Positions 17,397 through 25,971 are shown, numbered from the stretch's first letter. The stretch: DNA of 64,000 bases from Nitrospira sp. BO4 (GCA_030144965.1 JAMPUU010000017.1:62001-126000); one strand, 5' to 3'. Notes: generated by a model not told the origin, from the sequence alone. Numbers and translations: made by a program.

Positions 17397-17555
17397 TTAA
17401 GCGACTAAAACAATCTCCTCATTCGTGAGAGGTCTATCCCATTCCGCTTCCAGGCGAGACCGCAACTCGGCACGTTGAGAAATTTCCTTAACTATCCCTG
17501 GGAGAATGGTTCCGATGGGTTCGAAATATTTATGAGGTGACCTTGTAAAAGGCAT
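17397..17555 (-). CDS. 52-residue protein, possibly DciA-like
   Basis: It starts MPFTRSPHKYFEPIGTILPG, then IVKEISQRAELRSRLEAEWD. The start lies 4 bases after the stop of the HTH gene and its stop lies 18 bases before the primase start, so it belongs to the same transcript. The IG.ILP.I...L..RLEAEW pattern recalls the N-terminus of DciA (DUF721) helicase loaders but is much shorter, so that link is tentative. Confidence 0.5.
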   Translation of the reverse strand: MPFTRSPHKYFEPIGTILPGIVKEISQRAELRSRLEAEWDRPLTNEEIVLVA

Positions 17556-17558
17556 TAC

Positions 17559-17765
17559 CTACCTCCGTAACCATGCCAATACTTCGGGCATGTTGAAACG
17601 GAGTCCTCGACCGCGCTTGCCAACTCGGTAAACGGGCAACCCCTCGTGTATCATTCGATAAATGGTGCTTTTGGGGGTTTTAATTGCTGCCGCGCACTGG
17701 GCGGCATCAACTAGTTGTAGCTGATGCTCAGCTGTGAGAGACGGGCTTGATGTGTTGTTCTGCAT
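17559..17765 (-). CDS. excisionase-type HTH protein
   Basis: This encodes 68 residues: LVDAAQCAAAIKTPKSTIYR, MIHEGLPVYRVGKRGRGLRF and NMPEVLAWLRR. It is a complete HTH_17 domain of the AlpA/Xis kind. It precedes the small protein and the primase, the usual place for the regulator or excision factor of a satellite-like element. Confidence 0.8.
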   Translation of the reverse strand: MQNNTSSPSLTAEHQLQLVDAAQCAAAIKTPKSTIYRMIHEGLPVYRVGKRGRGLRFNMPEVLAWLRR

Positions 17766-17830
17766 GCTGTAAGTCCTCCATGATGTTGGCTGAGGACCAC
17801 AGCTTACCGGCGAGTTTTACGTTAACCGGG

Positions 17831-18571
17831 TTAACGTGAATTATTTACTCGAAGAGCAGATACGATATTTTTAAAACGACCCGGACTTATCCTCTTCCGC
17901 TTATCTCTAAAGTTATATTCAATTTTATCCTTTATCCATTCCGGGTCTAATTGACAATCTCTAAGCACATTGGGAAATTTAGCCCAAAGCTCCTTCGTGC
18001 TATCATCGGGGTGCGAGCGAACAATACGTTTGACGAGATCATTCATCCTTATTCTGCCGTCCCCCACTCGACCCCTCGGCTTTCGGGCCTTGTGTGCTTG
18101 CTGAGCGGAATAGTTTTGTCCTTGTTCTACTCGGCCTTGGAGGAAAGCGCCCAATAGCAGTGGCGTTCCTTTTAGTTCTCCCTGTTGAAAGAGATTCCAT
18201 AAACCGGCTAAGGTTTGTAAATCCTCGCGGTCCTTCGGGGGAACGAGAAATGTTCCGCGATTCAATGCTTGCCGGGGATGAGCAATTGCTATCTTGTCCT
18301 CTTCAATCACTCTTGCAATAAGTCTGTAGAGTGCTTCTGGAGTGTAGCCTTTCCCATCAAAGCCACCCTTATCCAGTAGTCGATTCCGAGCTGTGAGAAA
18401 TGCATTCTGTGTATCAGTTGTAAACCAAGGAGGAGGAGGGCCTAGCACTCCGTCATACTTTACCGCTAGACGGGCCCGGCGAGTGCTGCCGACATCTGCA
18501 ACGGCGGTGTCAATCCAATTAAAGCGTTGGTCCTCTGATTTTGTGTGTATTAAGCCTCTCTTTTTGGGCAT
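17831..18571 (-). CDS. hypothetical protein, first gene of the primase operon
   Basis: This encodes 246 residues starting MPKKRGLIHTKSEDQRFNWI. ATG 18571 is chosen because ACAGGAGGGGAC precedes it; the upstream frame is Cys-rich nonsense. It is helical, with YTPEALYRLIARVIEEDKIA, and a basic end (KIEYNFRDKRKRISPGRFKN). I do not recognise a family. A nucleic-acid-binding role is only suggested by charge and by the primase and excisionase genes downstream. Confidence 0.6.
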   Translation of the reverse strand: MPKKRGLIHTKSEDQRFNWIDTAVADVGSTRRARLAVKYDGVLGPPPPWFTTDTQNAFLTARNRLLDKGGFDGKGYTPEALYRLIARVIEEDKIAIAHPRQALNRGTFLVPPKDREDLQTLAGLWNLFQQGELKGTPLLLGAFLQGRVEQGQNYSAQQAHKARKPRGRVGDGRIRMNDLVKRIVRSHPDDSTKELWAKFPNVLRDCQLDPEWIKDKIEYNFRDKRKRISPGRFKNIVSALRVNNSR

Positions 18572-18842
18572 GTCCCCTCCTGTCGGGAAGCCTGGCAAGC
18601 AACAACAATGCACGCAATAACAGGACACACCATACCACTCCAAGACACGAAGAGCAAAAGTGAGAGACGAGCCAAGAGATTCATAGGAGAGCGCAACGCC
18701 AACCTTCACGCTCATCCTATTTTTATGCGAGGGGAGCAAGTCACGCTAGGGCTGATCGATCTTTCGTAGTCATGGGCGCGAATAGGCAGAAGTAAAGATC
18801 AACAAACTGAAGTTCTAGAGAACTCAAAAAGGTCGTCTGGGA

Positions 18843-19961
18843 CTAGGGCAATCGATCGAAATGATCGCGGGCAGCATGCTCACAGAGAAAGCATCCATAG
18901 AGACCGGATAGATGCGGGTCGAAGCCCACTAAATTCATACCGCAGTAGTTACACTGTTCACAACTTTTGTGCCAGCTCCTGCACATAACGCAAAAAAGTC
19001 CGTCACCAAGAGGAATGACGCTTTCATCTGGGTGCGCGCACCCAGCGCAGTACATAAGAGGTGATTCATCCCCATCTCTATGATCATAAGAGGGTGCGTA
19101 CTTTTCCATTACGTCTCGTAACGTGATAGGGCTATCACACGCCTCATTGCTGCATACCGCACTAACGAGGTCATCGACCTCGGTATGCTCGTTACAGTTA
19201 GAGCATGGAAGACGAAGGAAGGAGCGGTGAGCTGCACATACTAAGCAATCTGCCTCAAAAGAGGGTTCAATAATTTGCTTGATCCGACGTGACTGAAACC
19301 CACAGGACATACATCTCTCGAATTCAATGCCCGTAGCCATTGCCTTCGCGATCTCCGGTTTGAGAGCGCCGAATTTAGCTTTCAAAAACACTCGGTAGCG
19401 ATGTAATTTGTCATTTAATTTTTCAATTTGTGCCTGATAGTGATGAAAGTGCTCGCGCCAGGGATGTCTTATGCGACGATGGAGGTAAAACCAAGCCTTA
19501 CATTGTTCTGCTGCTATTTCCTCCAGCAGCTTCTTACTCGCCTTCGTTGCATATGCAGTGTGGAAGAAGTGGACAACCTTGTTCCGATGGTCTCGAATCC
19601 TTTTGAAACATGCAAGCTCTTCGGGTGGAAAGGATTCACCTGTCACATTCTGCAACCGGCGTAGAGCATCTTCCATGGTCACTGAACTAAAATCGCCATT
19701 TTGGAATTGTTTGAAGGACGCGTCCTCTGGTTTCTTGAGGATGAGCGACCAATGTTCTTGAAGCAGACGTGCCTTTAGGAAAAGCTCCAAGCCGGAACAG
19801 AAATGCATAATTGAGTACTTAGGACGAGGCTGAAGATCAAGAACCGAACGGGATAAAAAATCTATAGCGTTCGAAACAAGACTATCAAAGAATGCGTATT
19901 GTTCTTCGGGGCCCTTGCCGCCAAGCCCTTTCTTTCGACGATGCTCTTTTATCCTATCCAT
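18843..19961 (-). CDS. HEPN-like domain fused to many zinc ribbons
   Basis: This encodes 372 residues. Residues ~20-140 are helical, with FCSGLELFLKARLLQEHW and the RNKVVH motif at 126-131, the R-x4-H signature of HEPN ribonucleases and toxins. From ~210 to the end come at least eight Cys pairs (CMSC, CLVC, CSNC, CAGC, CVMC, CEQC, CFLC), so most of the C-terminal half is zinc-ribbon modules. HEPN proteins often act in toxin-antitoxin or antiphage defence by cutting RNA; here the ribbons could sense nucleic acid or protein. No partner antitoxin is adjacent. The fusion itself is seen; the function is inferred. Confidence 0.65.
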   Translation of the reverse strand: MDRIKEHRRKKGLGGKGPEEQYAFFDSLVSNAIDFLSRSVLDLQPRPKYSIMHFCSGLELFLKARLLQEHWSLILKKPEDASFKQFQNGDFSSVTMEDALRRLQNVTGESFPPEELACFKRIRDHRNKVVHFFHTAYATKASKKLLEEIAAEQCKAWFYLHRRIRHPWREHFHHYQAQIEKLNDKLHRYRVFLKAKFGALKPEIAKAMATGIEFERCMSCGFQSRRIKQIIEPSFEADCLVCAAHRSFLRLPCSNCNEHTEVDDLVSAVCSNEACDSPITLRDVMEKYAPSYDHRDGDESPLMYCAGCAHPDESVIPLGDGLFCVMCRSWHKSCEQCNYCGMNLVGFDPHLSGLYGCFLCEHAARDHFDRLP

Positions 19962-20012
19962 TTGTTACGTGACTCTCAGTCACCGTATGAAGGGCAGCAA
20001 ATACGGCTGGGT

Positions 20013-20912
20013 TCACAGGCCGTCCTCTTGCAGGGCGTTCATCAACGCTCGAATCGTCAGCGGCGCATTCCCCTCTGACCGGTTGTTCACGATGACATAG
20101 GCTTTTCGATTCTCTTCCACTGCCTTCTTTACCAACTCAACCGTGTCTCGACGCATCTCCGGCAATTCGCCCACTATCTTGTTGTATGGCTCGGCTCTTT
20201 TCTTAGCTGCCTCGTATGACATTTTCAACGGAGTTAGGAGACGCAACACCGTGAAGGGAGCTGTAAAGCGTTCTTTCATCCGCTTGTGTTGCTCCGCCAA
20301 TGAAGGCATGTAGCACCAATGGTTGTATACGTGCGCCACCCCATGACGCTCCAACACCTGTCGATAGGCTGCATCCAATAGACCGGGGTTGCGGATCTCA
20401 ACGGCATACTTGAAATCCTTCGGAAGCTGACCAAAAAACATATTCAGCCGTGCGTAAAATTCTTCACTCCCCATCCCGTGCCGTTGGAACTCAAAGAGAA
20501 AGGGGCCGGTGTGTGGCGCAAACTTCGCGTCACGAAATGGTGTCAGGACGAGATCGTTGAAGACCTTCGCGTCCAAAAAGTGAGGATTCGGTTGTCCAGC
20601 CTTCAAGCCATAGCGTGGGTGCTTCGCATAGGTGGGAATAGTCAGCTCTTCCCACACCTTAAAACACATCTCAAAGTCTTTGGGGATTTGAGTCAGGTAC
20701 TTGCGAAGCTGGTTAGGGGTTGGTGGACGGTAAAACGTGGAATCGTTGCCGACGGTACGAAAGCACGGTTCGCCGTTGTAGAGATACTGGTACTCACCGA
20801 GGCATTCCCGTGCAAACGTCGTCTTGGAGTATTGCTTGAAGTAGACTTGGCCTTGCCAGCCTTCATAGGTCCATGTTGAGGTTCCGAAGCGAATGAGTGG
20901 GGAGAGCGGCAT
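20013..20912 (-). CDS. DUF72 (YecE-like) TIM-barrel protein
   Basis: This encodes 299 residues with the family pattern FGTSTWTYEGWQGQVY at the start, CFKVWEELTIPTY, FLFEFQR, KYAVEIRNPGLLD, and a C-terminus AYVIVNNRSEGNAPLTIRAL. DUF72 proteins are TIM barrels of unknown activity. A second, broken copy of its C-terminus lies ~500 bases upstream (21,366-21,505), evidence of an older duplication. Confidence 0.85.
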   Translation of the reverse strand: MPLSPLIRFGTSTWTYEGWQGQVYFKQYSKTTFARECLGEYQYLYNGEPCFRTVGNDSTFYRPPTPNQLRKYLTQIPKDFEMCFKVWEELTIPTYAKHPRYGLKAGQPNPHFLDAKVFNDLVLTPFRDAKFAPHTGPFLFEFQRHGMGSEEFYARLNMFFGQLPKDFKYAVEIRNPGLLDAAYRQVLERHGVAHVYNHWCYMPSLAEQHKRMKERFTAPFTVLRLLTPLKMSYEAAKKRAEPYNKIVGELPEMRRDTVELVKKAVEENRKAYVIVNNRSEGNAPLTIRALMNALQEDGL

Positions 20913-20969
20913 GGGGGAGGATTCTACCGCAGCAGGGCCGGGGAGTCAGCATTCGCTGGCGAGGATGGA

Positions 20970-21143
20970 TCAGGTGTGCTGGCGAACTGCACCTCTCCAG
21001 GATGAGAGGCACAGGCCCACCACAACGTATGCGATCGCGATCGTCATTGAGTTGTGCCGCACGTACAGGAAAACAGCTTTATCCACCAAGAGGGCGGGAG
21101 CCAACATCACAAAGCCGAGAACATTGGACCAGCGTAGCCTCAT
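20970..21143 (-). CDS. small two-span membrane protein
   Basis: This encodes 57 residues starting MRLRWSNVLGFVMLAPALLV, followed by a second hydrophobic span (MTIAIAYVVVGLCL). AAAGGAGGCG is well placed before ATG 21143. No family is recognised. It is one of many small membrane proteins in this accessory stretch. Confidence 0.55.
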   Translation of the reverse strand: MRLRWSNVLGFVMLAPALLVDKAVFLYVRHNSMTIAIAYVVVGLCLSSWRGAVRQHT

Positions 21144-21365
21144 GATCGCCTCCTTTCGTTTCTCTTCTGACTTTTGCATCGTGGCTTCTTCAACCTCTGA
21201 TCATGCGACGTTCTAGAGCATTTCTTAGGCCACGTGTCATGACGCGCACAAAGTACCGTATTCATGTCCCTTTCAAGTTTTGATTCGAAGTTCAGACATC
21301 TTGCGTTCGTATCGGAATGGATTCCAACTGTATCGGATACGATATGAATGGGAGAGGGAAGGCGG

Positions 21366-21505
21366 TTATGGTGATGGTGCTATACGCTGGCGATTCGGAA
21401 ACTCACCGAGACTTACCAGAACGCCCGCCCCCTGGTGCAGTGCTTTCATCAAGGCGTGAATCGATAACGGCACATTCCCGTCAGACCGATTAGTCACGAT
21501 CACGT
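21366..21505 (-). pseudogene. C-terminal remnant of a DUF72 gene
   Basis: The minus strand reads HVIVTNRSDGNVPLSIHALM, then KALHQGAG, aligning with VIVNNRSEGNAPLTIRALMN of the intact gene at 20,013. Only ~45 residues remain and there is no start. It overlaps the end of the next small gene by a few bases. Codon-level divergence shows it is not a recent copy. Confidence 0.7.
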
Positions 21506-21748
21506 GTGGTGTCGTGTGTGGGCTGAGGCATCATTCGGCTTGGTGCCAACATTCGGGACCACGGGGAGCGGCTTGAGGGTTAAGGCCTGGCAGCCGGCGC
21601 GTTCCTTGTTAGTATAGAGGATACTGCCGTCTGCTTGAGGACATGCCCATACTGTCTCAGGTTTTTCCGCTGTCTCGGCAGAGGCCGAAGCGAGGGGAAT
21701 AATTGCCAGCATCGCGATTGAGAGAAGAGGAAGACAGGTTCGCGTCAT
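21500..21748 (-). CDS. small secreted protein, DUF4124-like
   Basis: This encodes 82 residues: signal peptide MTRTCLPLLSIAMLAIIPLA with cleavage near ASA-ET, then WACPQADGSILYTNKERAGC, similar to the short DUF4124 motif in which a periplasmic domain reads ..DGS..YTN.....C. GAGGTGA precedes the start. The C-terminal part runs into the DUF72 remnant, so the original end may have been lost. Confidence 0.6.
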   Translation of the reverse strand: MTRTCLPLLSIAMLAIIPLASASAETAEKPETVWACPQADGSILYTNKERAGCQALTLKPLPVVPNVGTKPNDASAHTRHHT

Positions 21749-21968
21749 AGCTCACCTCAAATACAGATGGCTATTCGGTCATTCACTCCTACGATACTGA
21801 AACTTTACGCAAACCGGCTCGTGTGGTCAACGCCCCCTTGCGTGGGAAGCGACACGAGGACGGCTAGGCGCTGACTTCCTATACGGGCTCGGAAGGTACC
21901 TCGATGTTATGGGTGCTTAAGAGACGAAGGGCTTGGTGCTCGTTCCCCCTCCACTGCAAGCGTCGCTA

Positions 21969-22337
21969 CTAGAGCTCGTTGTTATCCGATCGCATCATCC
22001 CGTCGTAGCCTCTCCGTGACCGCCTCTCAATCAATCGCATGTCTCGAATGAGACCGCCGAAGGGATAAATTCTCGCTTCCGCCCACGTTCCAAGCCGAGC
22101 GTAATGGTCCCTTATCGCGCTGATGGCATACGAAACAGCCTGCTCACGTGCATCGGCTTCGTCACGTGCGGGGTAGGAGTAACGGGAACCATATTGATAC
22201 TCAATCACGGTGTGTAATGTTGGATGGATGCCGAGGTAGTTGCTGTCCCTGGCAAAGAGGATCACCTGATAGCCGATAGCAGGTCTGACATAGAATTGGA
22301 TATCTAATCTGTCCACTCGGTTAGCATCATAAGCCAT
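21969..22337 (-). CDS. hypothetical protein with a decayed paralogue near 5.7 kb
   Basis: This encodes 122 residues from ATG 22337 (MAYDANRVDRLDIQFYVRPA), with an alternative start upstream because the preceding codons DPAYKPCNHW are conserved in the paralogue. Strands IGYQVILFARDSNYLGIHP and IYPFGGLIRDMRLI suggest a compact alpha/beta domain. No known family is recognised. It is divergent from the protease-YbgF gene. Confidence 0.5.
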   Translation of the reverse strand: MAYDANRVDRLDIQFYVRPAIGYQVILFARDSNYLGIHPTLHTVIEYQYGSRYSYPARDEADAREQAVSYAISAIRDHYARLGTWAEARIYPFGGLIRDMRLIERRSRRGYDGMMRSDNNEL

Positions 22338-22532
22338 AAACCAATGGTTACAGGGTTTGTAGGCAGGGTCAATATGGGAAAGTGAGGAAGTAATATGCCT
22401 ACCTGATCCTCCTTGCTTCTCAAATACACACAATCTTAGAATACCGCTCCCTTCACACACTGAGGATCGAACATGGTTCATCCACTTCGGCCTCATCACC
22501 GCCTCTCTGAATACAATGCTGTTCCCACTTGT

Positions 22533-24068
22533 ATGTCATCTCTCACAAGCAATGTGATTTTGACAACATTCATACTTTTTGGCAGCCCTGTAGTGGCTAG
22601 TGAGGCTGACGAGACTCCGACCTCTAGCGGTACAGGCATTGCGGTAAGTCACCAGGGACATATTCTCACTAATTATCATGTCATTGCTAACTGTCCCTCG
22701 ATTCGAGTGGTTAATGATGGCAAACAGACAGAGGTAACAGTCATTGCTACAGACACAAAAAACGACCTGGCGCTCGTCAAATTGTCTCAAACGCTGACAC
22801 ACGTGGCTCGCTTTCGTGAAGGGCGTGGCCTCCGCTCAGGAGATAGCATTGTAGTTGTGGGCTTTCCTTTGCATAGTTTATTGGCTGCTGAGGCCAATGT
22901 AACAACGGGCACAGTGAGTGCCCTGGCTGGACTTGGGAATGACACACGCCTTTTTCAGATCACTGCTCCCGTTCAACCAGGGAATAGCGGTGGCCCGCTC
23001 CTAGACAAAAGCGGCCAAGTAGTAGGAGTTGTGGAAAGCAAGCTGAATGCTCTAGCGATGGCCCTACTCACTGGAGACATCCCACAAAACATTAATTTTG
23101 CAATAAAGGATGTTGTCGCGAGATCATTCATGGATTCTCATAATATCCGTTATGAAAAGTCTGCTTCTGCAAGTACGCTAGAACCAGCAGATATTGGCGA
23201 AGCTGCAAAGCGATTCACCTTTCTCCTCAAGTGCTATCCTCAATCACCTAAAGGAGCTCAATTCGCTGCACTAGAGGCAGAACGACACGCATTAGGTGCA
23301 GAACGGCGAGCGTTGGAGACAGAACGGCAGGTTTTGGAAGAGGAACGACGCAAAGGCAAAGAGGCCAATACAGGTTATGTGGAAGTGAATAAACATCGCG
23401 GCATTGACAAATCAACCGGGCCTCGAAGAGAGGAAGTTGAAGCTCAAACCACTATAGAACCAAGTAAAACAGAGCCGCCTGAAAAGGAAAGACAAGCGGA
23501 ACATAAGGAAGCTGATAAACATTCACTTCGTCTTCAACAGGAGAAACAGGCCCGAGAGGCGATAAAGGAAGCGAGGCGGCAAGTCCTGAGTGAGGAGCTA
23601 GTTACTAGGGAAGAGGCACGCCGGAAAATTCAAGAAGCGCGTCTGCTAACCGTACCAATGGAACAGGGGAAAACGTCCGCTAATGTTCCAATCCCATCAC
23701 CAACACCTGCTTTCAATCATGCCTACAACGATTACATGAACGGGAAATATGCCCTTGCTGCCACTGGGTTTCGGAGATTCATACAGGAGTTTGCAGGCAT
23801 GTCACTTATTCCTAGCGCGCACTATTGGTTGGCGGAGTCGTATTACAACCTTAAAGAATATGGGAAAGCTATCCAGGTATACGACCATTTGGTAACTGAA
23901 TATCCAGGGAGTGAAAAGACCTCACCAGCGTTGTACAGACTTGGTATGGCTTTGGCTGAAACGCGGCAGTTGGATGGTTCGCGCAAAACTTTTCTTCGAT
24001 TGATCGAGGAGTTCCCTTCTTCCGCCGAGGCGGCATTGGCAAAGACGAGATTACTCGAAATGCCGTGA
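22533..24068 (+). CDS. trypsin-like protease fused to YbgF-type TPR
   Basis: The 511-residue protein starts at ATG 22533, which begins a clear signal peptide (MSSLTSNVILTTFILFGSPV). Residues ~30-215 form an S1C (DegP-like) protease: His in LTNYHVIAN, Asp in KNDLALVK and Ser in QPGNSGGP. A long charged coiled coil (~245-390; repeated ERRALETERQ, EEARRKIQEAR) follows. The last ~120 residues are a CpoB/YbgF TPR domain (AYNDYMNGKYALAATGFRRF; SAHYWLAESYYNLKEYGKAI). YbgF coordinates Tol-Pal with peptidoglycan synthesis, but no tol genes are here. It replaces the PDZ domains normally found after this protease domain. Confidence 0.85.
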   Translation: MSSLTSNVILTTFILFGSPVVASEADETPTSSGTGIAVSHQGHILTNYHVIANCPSIRVVNDGKQTEVTVIATDTKNDLALVKLSQTLTHVARFREGRGLRSGDSIVVVGFPLHSLLAAEANVTTGTVSALAGLGNDTRLFQITAPVQPGNSGGPLLDKSGQVVGVVESKLNALAMALLTGDIPQNINFAIKDVVARSFMDSHNIRYEKSASASTLEPADIGEAAKRFTFLLKCYPQSPKGAQFAALEAERHALGAERRALETERQVLEEERRKGKEANTGYVEVNKHRGIDKSTGPRREEVEAQTTIEPSKTEPPEKERQAEHKEADKHSLRLQQEKQAREAIKEARRQVLSEELVTREEARRKIQEARLLTVPMEQGKTSANVPIPSPTPAFNHAYNDYMNGKYALAATGFRRFIQEFAGMSLIPSAHYWLAESYYNLKEYGKAIQVYDHLVTEYPGSEKTSPALYRLGMALAETRQLDGSRKTFLRLIEEFPSSAEAALAKTRLLEMP

Positions 24069-24098
24069 CGGAATCTTGTAATTGAAGGAAGCCAAGTA

Positions 24099-24512
24099 AT
24101 GATGAACGATTTAATCAAGGGATTGTACGCGGCAATGTATCGACTTTTTCTAATTCATATCATTATTCTGTGCGGCTGCGTCGCTCAGCAGAGCGACCTC
24201 AAGCAAACCGAAAAGGTTCTCCAGCAGGAGCTCTCACAGACCAGGGCTCGGCAAGGCCAGGAAATTACCACGCTCCGAGAATATGAACTGCCGCAGTTGC
24301 GGGGAGAGGTCGAAAAGGTTCTGCATCAGACTCAGGAGCTACAAGCCAGGCATGAGGAGATTGCACTTCGGCTGGATAGTTTAGAAAAGCAAAAGGAAAC
24401 GCATAAAACTGACCTTATCCAGAGAATGGATTCCTTAGATTTGGTTGTAGGCAAGATTCTGCTCCGCATGGAAGAAGTAGAAAGACGGCTCCAGGGTAAA
24501 GAAAAGCGATAA
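24099..24512 (+). CDS. coiled-coil lipoprotein
   Basis: This encodes 137 residues with lipobox IILCGC near residue 26, followed by ~100 residues of heptad-patterned helix (LKQTEKVLQQELSQTRARQG; LRLDSLEKQKETH; RMDSLDLVVGKILLRMEE). AAGGAAG precedes the ATG. It follows the protease-YbgF gene by 30 bases and looks like the separate N-terminal trimerisation coil of YbgF, so the two products may assemble together. Confidence 0.65.
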   Translation: MMNDLIKGLYAAMYRLFLIHIIILCGCVAQQSDLKQTEKVLQQELSQTRARQGQEITTLREYELPQLRGEVEKVLHQTQELQARHEEIALRLDSLEKQKETHKTDLIQRMDSLDLVVGKILLRMEEVERRLQGKEKR

Positions 24513-24533
24513 TACAAAAGATCATTGGTCCGC

Positions 24534-24743
24534 ATGAATCTCACTCCATTGTTGGTCGGATGGCTATTCGTTCTCGGTGGCAGTGATTTCTCTCCCTGTT
24601 CCGACTCTAGACAAACACAGATCTTCCCAGGAGACACCGAACGGCGTGGTTGCTGTTCTCATCATGGCGGTGTCTGTGGGTGTGAAAAAGGGCGAGCGCT
24701 CTGTTGTGACGGGCGACTCAGCCCTTCGTGTGGATGCGACTGA
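24534..24743 (+). CDS. small secreted Cys-rich protein coupled to thermonuclease
   Basis: This encodes 69 residues: a hydrophobic N-terminus (MNLTPLLVGWLFVLGG), then RRGCCSHHGGVCGC, CCDGRLSPSCGCD. The CCSHHGGVCGC...CCDG..SPSC.C pattern is known from small exported proteins of unknown function, sometimes beside nuclease genes. Its stop overlaps the thermonuclease start as TGATG, so translation is coupled. The paired His/Cys content suggests metal binding. Confidence 0.65.
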   Translation: MNLTPLLVGWLFVLGGSDFSPCSDSRQTQIFPGDTERRGCCSHHGGVCGCEKGRALCCDGRLSPSCGCD

Positions 24744-25249
24744 TGAAGTGGCGATGGTCGTTCCTTCTGTTGATCACGCTGCTCATACCGTTCCCGGTTG
24801 GCGCTACCAGCGAGTTCTACGGCAAAGTGATTGCTATCATAGACGGCGACACCATCGAAGTCCTGCACAACAGAAGGCCTGAACGTATCCGGCTCACAGG
24901 TATCGATTGTCCTGAGAAGAAGCAAGCATTCGGCAATAGAGCGAAGCAGGCCACTTCTAATTTGAGTTTCGGCCAGAACGTCACGATTCAGCCAACCGGC
25001 AAAGATCGGTATGGACGGACGCTTGCGACGGTGATGCTACGAGATGGAAAGAATCTGAACCGTGAACTTGTGAAGGAAGGCTGGTGCTGGTGGTATCGGA
25101 AGTACGCGCCGGACTATGCAGTCCTGCAGACCCTCGAAGCCGAGGCGCATCTGGCCAAGAAAGGGCTGTGGGTGGATGCCAACCCAGTCCCACCATGGAT
25201 ATGGCGGAAGAAAGGTCAGCAAGTGAAATATGGTCCACCGATGAGATAA
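24743..25249 (+). CDS. secreted thermonuclease (SNase-like), intact
   Basis: This encodes 168 residues from ATG 24743 with signal peptide MKWRWSFLLLITLLIPFPVG. SNase domain features: AIIDGDTIEVLHNRRPERIR, LTGIDCPEKKQAFG, a DRYGRTLATV strand (Arg/Glu active-site region), then ELVKEGWCWWYRKYAP and AKKGLW. It should hydrolyse DNA and RNA with Ca2+ outside the cytoplasm. Two broken copies lie at 2.7-4.0 kb. The start overlaps the stop of the Cys-rich gene. Confidence 0.88.
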   Translation: MKWRWSFLLLITLLIPFPVGATSEFYGKVIAIIDGDTIEVLHNRRPERIRLTGIDCPEKKQAFGNRAKQATSNLSFGQNVTIQPTGKDRYGRTLATVMLRDGKNLNRELVKEGWCWWYRKYAPDYAVLQTLEAEAHLAKKGLWVDANPVPPWIWRKKGQQVKYGPPMR

Positions 25250-25509
25250 ACAATGTTGCGGAACTGGATAGACGGTGCAGCTGCCGAGGGGCATGCGCAT
25301 TATCGGCACCTTGCCGACCGATCTAGAAAGACTGTGACCCGGTACTGTCTGCTTTTTCCCCGTATAGCCCCCTGATTCCTTGGTTTTTCACCCTATGTCT
25401 TTTCCCAGTATGGAAATCCCCAAATTTTCGCTAGAAATATAAGCATAAAGGATTTCTTCAGCCGCAAGGGGTGAGGCGAAACCTCCCTTTTTGAAAAGGA
25501 GAGAGAACC

Positions 25510-25818
25510 ATGAGAACCATGTTCAGTGCGTTGATAGTGTCGGCGGTGCTGTGTGCATGGGGCTTGCCCTCTGGTCCGGCGCAGGCGGAGCAGCAGAGGG
25601 GAAAAGCGGGAAGCTCACTCCAACAGGGCACTCCAGAGTCACGGGATGCGAGAGACGAGAAAGAGCCCACTTTCCAAGATAAAAACACCAAACCGTCACG
25701 GGATACGTCCGGCTTAAAGAACACGTCCCAGCAGCAGGGAGCGTCAAAATATCAGACCGGTAAAGATTCCCGCGATGCACGGGATGAAAAGGAAGCGGGT
25801 AGCGGCAGCCACAAGTAA
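25510..25818 (+). CDS. small secreted low-complexity protein
   Basis: This encodes 102 residues: a signal peptide (LIVSAVLCAWGLPSGPAQA), then a Gln/Lys/Asp-rich tail in which SRDARDEKE occurs twice. AAAAGGAGAGAG precedes ATG 25510. It is predicted to be disordered and periplasmic. I do not recognise a family. Confidence 0.6.
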   Translation: MRTMFSALIVSAVLCAWGLPSGPAQAEQQRGKAGSSLQQGTPESRDARDEKEPTFQDKNTKPSRDTSGLKNTSQQQGASKYQTGKDSRDARDEKEAGSGSHK

Positions 25819-25925
25819 CCTCATTCTGTAAACCTAGTCACATGGAGAGGCGAAACACTAGCGGGATCTTTTACCTCTCTCAGACCCGCACTGTCGCGGA
25901 GGCTCTAAGCCCTTTATCGATTCAG

Positions 25926-25971
25926 CCCACTGCCAGGCTCCTGCTTGTTGAATGATGCGGTTGGCAGTGGG
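25926..25971. other. 10-bp perfect inverted repeat
   Basis: CCCACTGCCA and TGGCAGTGGG are separated by 26 bases, ~110 bases after the small secreted gene and ~65 bases from the decayed integrase. It could be a transcription terminator (no T-run seen) or the trace of a mobile-element end. Confidence 0.4.
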
